Source: Clostridiaceae bacterium
GTDB taxonomy: Bacteria > Bacillota > Clostridia > Saccharofermentanales > DTU023
Direction of reading: 5' to 3'
DNA: 34,179 nucleotides
Assembly: GCA_012799695.1 (NCBI GenBank)
Contig: JAAZKT010000073.1
Span: 1-34,179, forward strand
Shown here in pieces: positions 24,053-31,716 of this stretch; the first letter of the stretch is position 1; the number at the start of each line of letters is the position of its first letter. A model generated the notes under the pieces. The model had not been told where the DNA came from and made no database searches. It saw only the letters and a list, made by a program, of their open reading frames with translations. Made by a program: the position numbers and the translations under genes.

Positions 24053-26330
24053 GCTTTCGCCCCTTCGATTTTCTCTTTTTCTTTACGCGATACGGACCGC
24101 GGAGACTGAGAAAAACAATCAGCTTCAACAGTCCTGGAGAGAGGATCCCGTCACTCAAACGGGCAAGCGCTCGGAGAGGCATGCTGAGGACGGCATGACG
24201 GTTCATGTCACGATCGCCGGGCATCGCGTCGGCTCTTTTCAGCGCGATCTTCAAAAACAATGATCTGAGCGGTCCGCGAATGGCGTGAAGAGGCGCGTGT
24301 ACGCCCTGAGGAGTAATCGGCTTCGACACTTTCCGCCCAAGCAGTTGTTCAAATTCTTCCTGAGTAACGGGACGATCCATCGTCTTGTAAATGTCGGGGA
24401 TATTCTTAGATTTTTCCAGACCCGCAAACAAGAGATGACGCTCTCTCAAACGCTCGACGGTAAGATCCTCCGGCACATCGATGACGCGATCGCCGTCCCT
24501 TCTGTCGGAAAGCTCCACCGAAGCGATCAATGGAAGGTCGCGGGCATTCGGTCCTGAGAGGAAGTAATACACGCCGCTCTCGATTATTATCTCACCTTGC
24601 GCCGTATATGTCTTGAGACGATCGCGTGGTATCTTGAGCTCGACATCGCAGCTTTCTTGCGCTTCCAGTTCAACTTTGGCCCACGCCTTCAATTCGTAGA
24701 AAGGACGCAAAAGAGAGCTGTCGGGAAAAGAGACGTACGCTTGTACGACTTCTTTCGCTTTTCTTTGTCCGGTATTTGTCACACGGACAGTCAGAAAAAC
24801 GTTCCCCGACACCAACTCGGCGTCAATCTTTTCATACCGAAATTCCCCATAGGTGAGTCCGTATCCAAATGGGAACGCGACATACTTGCCGAATGTCGCA
24901 TGATAACGGTAGCCCACATAGATACTTTCTCGATATTGAGCCTGCAAGTCTTGCGACGGGAAATAGGGATCGGATGCGACGTCTGTCCGTCTTTCAGTCC
25001 ATGTCGCGCAGAGTCTTCCCGAAGGACTGTGTGTGCCATATATGATCGACTGAAGCGCTTCATAGGCACCCTCGCCGGCGTAATTCATCAGAAGAACGGC
25101 ATCCGCCCGTACATCGCCCAAGGCGATCGGCGCGCCCGTCTGCACGATCAGAGCGATTGCGTGGCCGGCATTTTTTAAGCAATCAATCGCCACCTTGTCT
25201 TCGAGTGAAAGTTCAAGAGAGAGACGATCATACCCCTCGGCGTCCGGCGGCAAGCTGGCAAAGTATAGACAGACACTTGCATGATCGGGCTTTTCGAGAA
25301 GGCAGGGATATTGGCTGTCACGCCATTGTCTCAAGGGCGTGTTCGTCACCAAGGGCTCTACCTTAGACGATCCAAGCCCTTGAATTTGCGCCTCGTCGAT
25401 CGCCCCTGTCAAAAGAACGCTTTCCGTCGGTGATAGCGGAAGGAGATCGTCGTCGTTTTTCAGCAACACCATGCACTCGCGGGCGACATCGACGGCGACG
25501 CGGTAATGGCCGAGACGCGACGAACGTTTCGCGCCGCCGGCTCGGTCTTCGAGCTTCTTGATATTCGCCAAGGCGCGATCGATGAGTTCCTCGTCGAGCT
25601 GTCCTTGCTTGTAAGCTTTTCTGAGTTCGCCGGTCGAAGGGCTCGATCCTCCCGGCATCTCAAGATCCATACCGGCTTCCAACCCGAGGACTCGGTTCTC
25701 TACACTGCCCCAATCACTTACAACACAGCCGTCGTATTTCCATTCATATCGTAAAATATCGAGCAGTCGCTTATTCTCACCCGCGTTCCGACCTTCAAAA
25801 CGGTTATACGCCGTCATCACGGCCCACGGACTCGACTCCCGGACTGCAATTTCGAAAGGCACGAGATACAGTTCGCGCAAAGCTCTCTCATCGACGACGC
25901 TTTCAGAAAGAAAACGGTCGGTTTCTTGAGAATTGAGGGCAAAATGCTTAAGCGTTGCCGCCACGTTTTTCGATTGAACGCCACGTATGTAGGCGGCTGC
26001 CATTTTACCGCTCAAGAGAGGATCTTCGCCGAAATATTCGAAATTGCGTCCGCACGCCGGATGCCTCTGCAGATTAACTCCCGGTCCGAGTAACACGTCG
26101 ACATCGGATGCAATGCATTCAGTCGCGAGAGATTCGCCGACGAGCTCGACAAGCTTTTCGTCCCAACTGCAAGCGAGCGCGGAAGCAGTCGGAAAACAAG
26201 TCGCTTGTAACGTCCCCTCCGGCGTCTCCTTTCGGATTCCGTGAGGTCCGTCAGACAGGCGGAGTCGAGAACCTTTGAGGAGCCAGTATCCGTCTCCTTC
26301 TAAATATCTGATTTTCTTATTGCGTCGCAT
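24045..26330 (-). CDS. glycoside hydrolase family 3 (beta-glucosidase type)
   Basis: The 761-residue enzyme has the family order: (alpha/beta)8 domain with LSDGPHGIRKE (26-36), NLQRHPACGRNFEYFGEDP, LKHFALNSQET, and the nucleophile Asp206 in VVSDWGSV; then the second domain and a C-terminal fibronectin III-like domain (TVRVTNTGQRKAKEVVQAYV). There is no signal peptide, so it is cytosolic and would cleave imported beta-glucosides or related glycosides. The N-terminus is about 20-25 residues shorter than usual, lacking the 'LTLEEKA' helix. Its ATG overlaps the TAA of the aminotransferase gene (TAATG), and it overlaps the next gene by 8 bp. Its placement in a glycerol operon is unusual. Confidence 0.93.
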   Translation of the reverse strand: MRRNKKIRYLEGDGYWLLKGSRLRLSDGPHGIRKETPEGTLQATCFPTASALACSWDEKLVELVGESLATECIASDVDVLLGPGVNLQRHPACGRNFEYFGEDPLLSGKMAAAYIRGVQSKNVAATLKHFALNSQETDRFLSESVVDERALRELYLVPFEIAVRESSPWAVMTAYNRFEGRNAGENKRLLDILRYEWKYDGCVVSDWGSVENRVLGLEAGMDLEMPGGSSPSTGELRKAYKQGQLDEELIDRALANIKKLEDRAGGAKRSSRLGHYRVAVDVARECMVLLKNDDDLLPLSPTESVLLTGAIDEAQIQGLGSSKVEPLVTNTPLRQWRDSQYPCLLEKPDHASVCLYFASLPPDAEGYDRLSLELSLEDKVAIDCLKNAGHAIALIVQTGAPIALGDVRADAVLLMNYAGEGAYEALQSIIYGTHSPSGRLCATWTERRTDVASDPYFPSQDLQAQYRESIYVGYRYHATFGKYVAFPFGYGLTYGEFRYEKIDAELVSGNVFLTVRVTNTGQRKAKEVVQAYVSFPDSSLLRPFYELKAWAKVELEAQESCDVELKIPRDRLKTYTAQGEIIIESGVYYFLSGPNARDLPLIASVELSDRRDGDRVIDVPEDLTVERLRERHLLFAGLEKSKNIPDIYKTMDRPVTQEEFEQLLGRKVSKPITPQGVHAPLHAIRGPLRSLFLKIALKRADAMPGDRDMNRHAVLSMPLRALARLSDGILSPGLLKLIVFLSLRGPYRVKKKRKSKGRKRV

Positions 26331-27514
26331 TAGCTCAATTTAGCGATTGCAACCTCGATGCGATCCATCGCAGCAATCAGGTTCTCCATCGAATTTGAAT
26401 ACGTAAGACGAATAGCAGTGGGAGCTTCAAAGGCGTTGCCGGGCACGAGCGCGACGCCCGCTTCATCGAGCAGATAATCGGCAAGTGCCGGCGCATCCGA
26501 GATGACACGATCGCCAACGCGCTTTCCAAAAGTCCCTGAGACATCGGGGAACAAATAAAACGCCCCTTCAGGGAACGGACAGTTAAATCCGGGAAGTTTG
26601 CTCACCCGTTCGAACATGTAGTTGCGTCGCTCTTCAAAAACTTTACGCATGAATTCAACGTGTTCGTCACACTCTTCGAGTGCGGTGATGGCGGCCCACT
26701 GGACGAAAGACGTGCTGTTCGAGGTCGTGTGCCCTTGGACCGCCGATATACCCTTTATGATCTCTTTCGGACCGGCGGCGTAGCCAATACGCCAACCCGT
26801 CATGGCGTATGCCTTGGAAAACGCGTTCACCGTCAATGTGCGCGCCCAAACCTCCGGCGAGAAGGATGCGATGCTGACATGAGGTGTCGTTCCATAAATA
26901 AGCTTCTCGTAAACTTCATCCGTTATGATAAATAAGTCGTGTTTAATTGCAAGTTCCGCGACGCGTCGCATACTTATCTCCGTGTAAACGGCACCCGTCG
27001 GGTTGTTCGGTGAATTGATCAGGATAATACGCGTCTTCGGCATGATGGCACGTTCAACCGCATCGACGTCAAGTCTGTTGTCGTGTGCGACGGGAACAAG
27101 AACGGGGAGACCGCCCGCAAGCTTGACCATCTCAACGTAACTCACCCAGCACGGCGTCGGGATGATCACCTCGTCGCCGGGATTGCACAAGACTTGGAAC
27201 GCGTTCGAGAGAGCGAACTTGGCGCCCGTCGAAACTATGATCTCGCTCGGATCGTATTCAATGCCGTTATCCTTTAATAGTTTGCGCGCAATCGCTTCGC
27301 GCAAGGGCAAAATGCCGGGAGTCGGCGTGTATTTTGTCTTCCCCTCCAACATCGCACGATGCGCCGCCTCAATCACGGGTGGCGGCGTGTTGAAATCAGG
27401 CTCGCCGGTGTTGAGCGCAATGATGCTTTTCCCCTCTGTGCGCAATTCGGCTACCTTAGCGTTGAGTTCCAACGTCTGCGACGGAGACATTCTCTTAATA
27501 CGGTCTGAAATCAT
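26330..27514 (-). CDS. pyridoxal-phosphate aspartate aminotransferase (class I)
   Basis: It interconverts aspartate and 2-oxoglutarate with oxaloacetate and glutamate. The 394-residue product has the class I hallmarks: NTGEPDFNTP (35-44), YTPTPGILPLREAIA, INSPNNPTGAVY (167-178), ITDEVYEKL and the PLP lysine Lys234 in NAFSKAYAMTGWRIGY. ATG 27514 was chosen because AAAGGAAA precedes it and known proteins begin there; the frame extends to 27619 without a better start. It is the first gene of the run leading into the glycosidase and glycerol genes, and is divergent from pckG, whose substrate is oxaloacetate. A closely related aromatic or glutamate-pyruvate specificity cannot be ruled out. Confidence 0.9.
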   Translation of the reverse strand: MISDRIKRMSPSQTLELNAKVAELRTEGKSIIALNTGEPDFNTPPPVIEAAHRAMLEGKTKYTPTPGILPLREAIARKLLKDNGIEYDPSEIIVSTGAKFALSNAFQVLCNPGDEVIIPTPCWVSYVEMVKLAGGLPVLVPVAHDNRLDVDAVERAIMPKTRIILINSPNNPTGAVYTEISMRRVAELAIKHDLFIITDEVYEKLIYGTTPHVSIASFSPEVWARTLTVNAFSKAYAMTGWRIGYAAGPKEIIKGISAVQGHTTSNSTSFVQWAAITALEECDEHVEFMRKVFEERRNYMFERVSKLPGFNCPFPEGAFYLFPDVSGTFGKRVGDRVISDAPALADYLLDEAGVALVPGNAFEAPTAIRLTYSNSMENLIAAMDRIEVAIAKLS

Positions 27515-27842
27515 GTCGTTTCCTTTCATTTCACGCGTGCCGCGCGTCATGTTTTTTACGGATAAGCAACCGGTAAAACGAGTACCAACAATGCCTCGAT
27601 TCGCCTCATTAACCTCCAAGTCATCATATCATGAGACAGCAAACAACTGCGAAAGCAAATCCATCACGGCAACCTCACATATCGCCGCGCGTCATGTTAC
27701 ACTGAGACATGGTCGACGCATATGAATGGATTGAGTTTGCGATACGCTTTCAGGATCGACCACAAGTGCCTTATCGCGGTCATATGCTAGGCAAAACATC
27801 TTATCGAAGAGATTTTTTAGAAAATCACGAGAGGGGTAGTCA
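27515..27842. other. divergent control region between the aminotransferase and pckG
   Basis: This 328-base gap holds no gene I can support. It contains a 15-base direct repeat, GCCGCGCGTCATGTT, at 27539-27553 and 27684-27698, one copy near each divergent gene. No convincing -35/-10 pair was found for either direction. The ribosome-binding site of pckG (GAGAGGGG) ends about 6 bases before its ATG. Confidence 0.5.
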
Positions 27843-29630
27843 ATGGTACAGCACAAGAAGTTATTGGAGTGGGTCGAGAGAATGGCGGCTTTACTTGAAC
27901 CGGATTCGATCTATTGGTGTAACGGTTCTGAAGAAGAGAATGAGCGGCTTTTGGAGGAGAATGTCGCGAAAGGAGCCGCCGTTCGCTTAAATCGCGAGAA
28001 GCGTCCGGGATGTTACCTGTTCCGCAGTGACCCGTCCGACGTCGCTCGCGTTGAGGGTCGTACCTTTATCGCGTCTGAAAGCGAAGATGACGCAGGCCCG
28101 ACAAATAACTGGATCGATCCGACAGAACTGAAAGAGACCATGCGTGAACTCTACCGCGGCGCCATGAAGGGACGCACCATGTATGTGATCCCGTTCAGTA
28201 TGGGACCGCTCGGGTCACCCGCCGCAAAAATCGGCATCGAACTGACAGACAGCTCCTACGTCGTAACGAACATGCGCATTATGACGCGCATGGGCAAAGA
28301 GGTCCTCGATCTGCTCGGCGAGGACGGCGAATTCGTTCCGTGCCTCCACTCCGTCGGCGCCCCGCTCGAGCCGGGTGAAAAGGATGTCGCATGGCCATGC
28401 GCCCCCATGGAAAAGAAGTACATCAGCCATTTCCCCGAGACACGCGAGATATGGTCATACGGTTCAGGTTATGGAGGCAACGCGCTCCTTGGTAAGAAGT
28501 GCTTCGCGCTCCGCATCGCTTCCGTGCTCGCCCGTGATGAGGGCTGGCTCGCCGAACATATGCTGATCCTTAAGCTGACTTCTCCGGAGGGAAAAATTTA
28601 CTATGTCTGCGGCGCCTTCCCTTCCGCCTGTGGAAAAACGAACTTGGCCATGTTGCAACCGACCGTGCCCGGCTGGACAGTCGAAACGGTCGGTGACGAT
28701 ATCGCATGGATGCGCTTTGGGGATGACGGTCGACTGTACGCGATCAACCCGGAGGCCGGTCTCTTCGGCGTGGCTCCAGGCACTTCCTATCAATCAAATC
28801 CGAACGCGATGGATTCGATTAAACGCAACACGATCTTTACAAACGTCGCGCTGAAAGACGATGGCGACGTGTGGTGGGAAGGGATCGACGATCCGGCGCC
28901 GGAACACCTCATCGATTGGCACGGAAACGACTGGAACCCCGTATCAGGTGAGAAAGCCGCGCACCCCAATGCGCGCTTCACCGCGCCGGCAACAAATTGT
29001 CCTTCCATCGCGCCGAACTGGGATGACCCTGCCGGCGTGCCGATTGACGCGATTCTCGTCGGGGGGCGACGCCCTTCGACGATTCCGCTCGTCTATCAGA
29101 GCCTTAGCTGGGAGCACGGTGTCTTCCTCGGAGCCGTCATGGGATCCGAGATCACGGCGGCCGTCATCTCCGACAAAATCGGACAAGTTCGTCGCGACCC
29201 GTTCGCCATGCTACCCTTCATCGGCTACCACGTCGCCGATTATCTCAGTCATTGGCTCGAGATCGGGCGCAAAGGCGACCCGGATAAGCTTCCGAAAATC
29301 TTTGCCGTCAACTGGTTCAGGAGGGGCGAAGACGGACACTTCCTGTGGCCGGGATTCGGCGAAAACAGTCGCGTCCTGAAGTGGGTCGTCGAACGCTGCG
29401 ACGGCACGGTCGGCGCAAATGAAACGGCGATCGGATACATGCCACGTGTGGAGGATCTCTATCTTGACGGATTAGATATTCCGCAGGAAGATCTCGAGGC
29501 TCTCACCACAGTGAACCGTGACGAATGGCAATTGGAGCTTGAGGCGATCCGTAACCACTTCGAAGGATACGGACCGAAAATGCCGAAAGAGCTGTTCGAA
29601 CAACTCGACGCCGTGGAGAAGAAGCTGTAG
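27843..29630 (+). CDS. pckG: phosphoenolpyruvate carboxykinase, GTP type
   Basis: It converts oxaloacetate and GTP to phosphoenolpyruvate, CO2 and GDP, and can run in reverse in anaerobes. The 595-residue product is full length for the GTP class: [20 protein letters not shown] near 120, the kinase-1a loop FPSACGKTN near 260, [23 protein letters not shown], and [26 protein letters not shown], which is specific to the GTP enzymes. The ATP-type enzyme has a different sequence altogether. It is monocistronic on the plus strand, followed by the hairpin at the left edge of the repeat element. With the divergent aminotransferase it links aspartate to PEP. Confidence 0.97.
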   Translation: MVQHKKLLEWVERMAALLEPDSIYWCNGSEEENERLLEENVAKGAAVRLNREKRPGCYLFRSDPSDVARVEGRTFIASESEDDAGPTNNWIDPTELKETMRELYRGAMKGRTMYVIPFSMGPLGSPAAKIGIELTDSSYVVTNMRIMTRMGKEVLDLLGEDGEFVPCLHSVGAPLEPGEKDVAWPCAPMEKKYISHFPETREIWSYGSGYGGNALLGKKCFALRIASVLARDEGWLAEHMLILKLTSPEGKIYYVCGAFPSACGKTNLAMLQPTVPGWTVETVGDDIAWMRFGDDGRLYAINPEAGLFGVAPGTSYQSNPNAMDSIKRNTIFTNVALKDDGDVWWEGIDDPAPEHLIDWHGNDWNPVSGEKAAHPNARFTAPATNCPSIAPNWDDPAGVPIDAILVGGRRPSTIPLVYQSLSWEHGVFLGAVMGSEITAAVISDKIGQVRRDPFAMLPFIGYHVADYLSHWLEIGRKGDPDKLPKIFAVNWFRRGEDGHFLWPGFGENSRVLKWVVERCDGTVGANETAIGYMPRVEDLYLDGLDIPQEDLEALTTVNRDEWQLELEAIRNHFEGYGPKMPKELFEQLDAVEKKL

Positions 29631-29677
29631 ACCTTACATTCGGATTAACAGTAGCTCCCACGTTTTTATAAGCCGAA

Positions 29678-29733
29678 GAGGTTGTCTCAAAACCGCTAAA
29701 AAGTAGCGGGATTGGAGATAGCCTCTTTCCTTT
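29678..29733 (+). terminator. hairpin after pckG, also the left edge of the repeat element
   Basis: GAGGTTGTCTC and GAGATAGCCTC pair over 11 positions allowing two G-U pairs, with an inner CCGCT/AGCGG stem around AAAAAGT. TTTCCTTTAT follows. It lies 48 bases after the pckG stop and could end that transcript. Confidence 0.55.
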
Positions 29734-29845
29734 ATGGGAAACCGAGTGCGAAAAGTCCTCTTTATCGAAATAAATTGAAAAAATGTACTCGGACGACGCC
29801 AAAATGCTTAGCCTCCTATGCTGTGCAAAATTTCAACTTAAATCG

Positions 29846-30057
29846 AAAAATCGCTGCTATAAGTTGAAAAACCACACATCGAGGATGTTGGCACGGGGTG
29901 AAAAGTCCAAAAAATCGATATTAACTGCAAAATTGCACATCGGTTTCGCGAGTAAGGTCCGAAAAATCGATCTAATCTGCAAAACTCCACACTAGCTTCG
30001 GACCAAAAGCTTCGGACCAAAATCCATAAAATCGATATTAACTGCAAAATTGTACAT
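29846..30057. repeat. four diverged copies of a 33-36 base motif
   Basis: Copies at 29846-29879, 29905-29940, 29957-29992 and 30022-30057 share AAAATCGATATTAACTGCAAAA followed by a short ACAT-like end. Copies 2 and 4 are nearly identical; copy 1 is the most decayed. Spacers are 16-29 bases and irregular. A 14-base tandem duplication (AGCTTCGGACCAAA twice) fills part of the last spacer. Confidence 0.7.
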
Positions 30058-30193
30058 TGGAAAAAATCTGGTGTTTGAATCAAGAGCGTAACACCAAAAG
30101 GCTATCTCATCATCGCTCTTGATGAGCGGTTTTGAGACATCACCTTCGTTTATTTAGCAATAGGATCACGACACTAACCTCGAACGTGCTTCT

Positions 30194-30231
30194 GTTGAAA
30201 AATTCCACCGGTTTCGGCACTTTTTTTCAAC
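30194..30231. terminator. hairpin behind the DUF4143 remnant
   Basis: GTTGAAAAA (30194-30202) and TTTTTCAAC (30223-30231) pair, with a GC-rich centre containing CCGGTTTCGG. It lies just past the stop of the minus-strand remnant and may be its old terminator. Confidence 0.45.
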
Positions 30232-30240
30232 AAAACCCAT

Positions 30241-30543
30241 TTAAAAATCAAGACTACCCTGACTGAGAAGAAAATCAAAGACACCTAGAACTAAAATACC
30301 TGTTTCCGTTCGCCAAGGCTTCAGGACGTCTTTGATGATGATCTTCTTGAAATTGTCATTGATGTGATCTAAAGACCGGCTCTCTTGGATCGTTTTATCT
30401 CTCGTGTCAAGATATAGATCTGACTGAATATAATATCGCTTACTGCCTTGATTGCACACGAAATCTACTTCCGTCTGTTTGCGTTTATCATCCTCACGGA
30501 TTTCAACTAAACCGACATCTACATTGTATCCGCGAGGTGAAAG
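30241..30543 (-). pseudogene. C-terminal remnant of an AAA/DUF4143-type ATPase
   Basis: Only about 100 codons remain. On the minus strand they read RGYNVDVGLVEIRED, then EVDFVCNQGSKRYYIQS, then NFKKIIIKDVLKPW and GILVLGVFDFLLS, which is the well-conserved C-terminal nuclease-like end of the AAA_14/DUF4143 ATPase family (normally about 400 residues). An in-frame TGA lies at 30544-30546, and the P-loop half is missing upstream. Part of it can still be read from an ATG at 30459 but this is unlikely to be functional. These ATPases are often found in variable regions, and this one borders the repeat element. No duplicate or intact copy is in the window. Confidence 0.75.
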
Positions 30544-30651
30544 TCATCGTGAAAAACGTTCGTACAACGGAATTTCTTTTCTGATTTAGTTGCCGAAGAT
30601 TATCGGATCAATCATCTTGAAAAACCGCGATCAATCGCATCCAAAAAACTT

Positions 30652-30692
30652 AAAAGCCCCGCGCCCGGACCTTTCCGGACGCGAGGCTTTTA
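30652..30692. terminator. intrinsic terminator of the DUF364 gene
   Basis: AAAAGCC, CGCG and CCGGA on the left pair with TCCGG, CGCG and GGCTTTT on the right around a CCTT loop, with small bulges. It lies 39 bases past the DUF364 stop, and on the minus strand the AAAA arm supplies the U-tract. Confidence 0.85.
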
Positions 30693-30730
30693 ACTGCCTA
30701 TTTGAACAACAGACCCGGAAAGGCCATTTA

Positions 30731-31519
30731 TTACAGCGGGCGGTCGATACTCACCATATACCCAGCGTCATAAATCGCCATCACGTCACCGCGCCGGATT
30801 GCCTGGTCGAGCAACTTTTGATCCGTGGCGCAATAGCCTGAAATGTTGTGTAGCCCCATCTCAAAAAGGACGGGCGCCATACAGGCGGAAGGACCGACGA
30901 GGCTCACTTTGCAACGATCTCCCGCGACTTCAAGCAAGCGCGGAAGCGTCTTGTTTGTCAAAGTGGAACCCGTAATAAAAGCGTAATCATGTTCGCGGAG
31001 AATGTACTCGGAGGCGGGATCGGGGTAATCACCCTTCTTTGGACGTCGTTCAATGATAATCAGGTCGGAAATGCCGCCGATCTTGCGCTCAATATGCGGG
31101 AAATGACCGACGACGGCGACTTTCTTGCCGGCAATTTCATCTTGGAACGCGATAAAAGCGTTCAGCTGTTTGCGTTTCTCCGGATCGATGGCACCCGTGC
31201 CGATCTCCAGACCGCGAAACCCGCCGAGAGCATTCACTTTTTCGACTGTGTTGTAATAGCAGTTCAACGCCGCCGTTCCGAGCGACGCCTCAAGGTAATT
31301 CCAGGATTTTACCATCGCAGCCATATCCTGCAACGACATGCCTTCAACGGGATCGGGGAACTCTGAACCGGGTCCGCGCTCGTGTATGCACATGGCGATC
31401 CCCGAATTGTCACCAGAAAAGACTTCGCACCATGTCACGCCTTGCGTGTAGTAGTCTACTTTCCAAGAGGGATCGACGCCTTCAATCAGAGCATCATAAA
31501 GTTTCCAGGGATTCTTCAT
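30731..31519 (-). CDS. DUF4213/DUF364 (putative heavy-metal chelation) protein
   Basis: The 262-residue product has an N-terminal DUF4213-like part (residues 1-95, VTWCEVFSGDNSGIAMCIHE) and a Rossmann-like DUF364 domain (from about 105: FIAFQDEIAGKKVAVVGHFPHIE, LIIIERRPKKGDYPDPASEYIL, YAFITGSTLTNKTLPRLLE, VSLVGPSACMAPVLFEMGL). These proteins are cytosolic and are suspected to act in metal or metallocofactor handling, but no reaction is established to my knowledge. It stands alone between two terminators. Its CpG-rich composition matches the left part of the window, not the permease genes upstream. The final residues ISGYCATDQKLLDQAIRRGDVMAIYDAGYMVSI are short of nothing obvious. Confidence 0.85.
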   Translation of the reverse strand: MKNPWKLYDALIEGVDPSWKVDYYTQGVTWCEVFSGDNSGIAMCIHERGPGSEFPDPVEGMSLQDMAAMVKSWNYLEASLGTAALNCYYNTVEKVNALGGFRGLEIGTGAIDPEKRKQLNAFIAFQDEIAGKKVAVVGHFPHIERKIGGISDLIIIERRPKKGDYPDPASEYILREHDYAFITGSTLTNKTLPRLLEVAGDRCKVSLVGPSACMAPVLFEMGLHNISGYCATDQKLLDQAIRRGDVMAIYDAGYMVSIDRPL

Positions 31520-31614
31520 CGTGTCGCTCCTTGGAGATTATCTATATAAACAAGTATAACAGGAAGAGACATTTCTTTTGTAAAGACCTTGACGTGTGCC
31601 ATCCCGGCAAAAAG

Positions 31615-31642
31615 GGGGAGGACCTTGTCGTTGGTCCTCCCC
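31615..31642 (-). terminator. intrinsic terminator of the permease gene
   Basis: A perfect 10-bp stem GGGGAGGACC / GGTCCTCCCC encloses an 8-base loop. On the minus strand it is followed by CTTTTTGCC. It lies 75 bases past the permease stop. Confidence 0.88.
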
Positions 31643-31716
31643 ATGCTCATCCGTTAATTGCTTCGAGCTTGGCGCCTCCCGCCATAAAGAGCATTGAGTC
31701 GCTTGCACTCGAGTCT

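Larger units (their letters stand above)
29676..30150. repeat. inverted-repeat-bounded noncoding element (MITE-like)
   Basis: The left edge (29678-29726) and the inverse of the right edge (30099-30145) share TGTCTCAAAACCGCT and, about 15-17 bases on, GAGATAGCCT. Both edges also fold on themselves. The roughly 470 bases between contain a repeat array and no plausible gene. The layout fits a small non-autonomous mobile element or a decayed insertion sequence. I saw no transposase and did not establish target-site duplications. Bases 30151-30190 hold nothing recognised. Confidence 0.6.

Noticed and set aside
27709-27990. Plus-strand frame ahead of pckG
   Set aside because: It overlaps the pckG start out of frame, lacks a good ribosome-binding site and has no family resemblance.
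29846-30057. CRISPR array
   Set aside because: Repeats differ from each other, spacers range from 16 to 29 bases and there are no cas genes.
29838-30083. 81-codon minus-strand frame through the repeat array
   Set aside because: Its repetitive peptide only mirrors the DNA repeats, and it has no ribosome-binding site.
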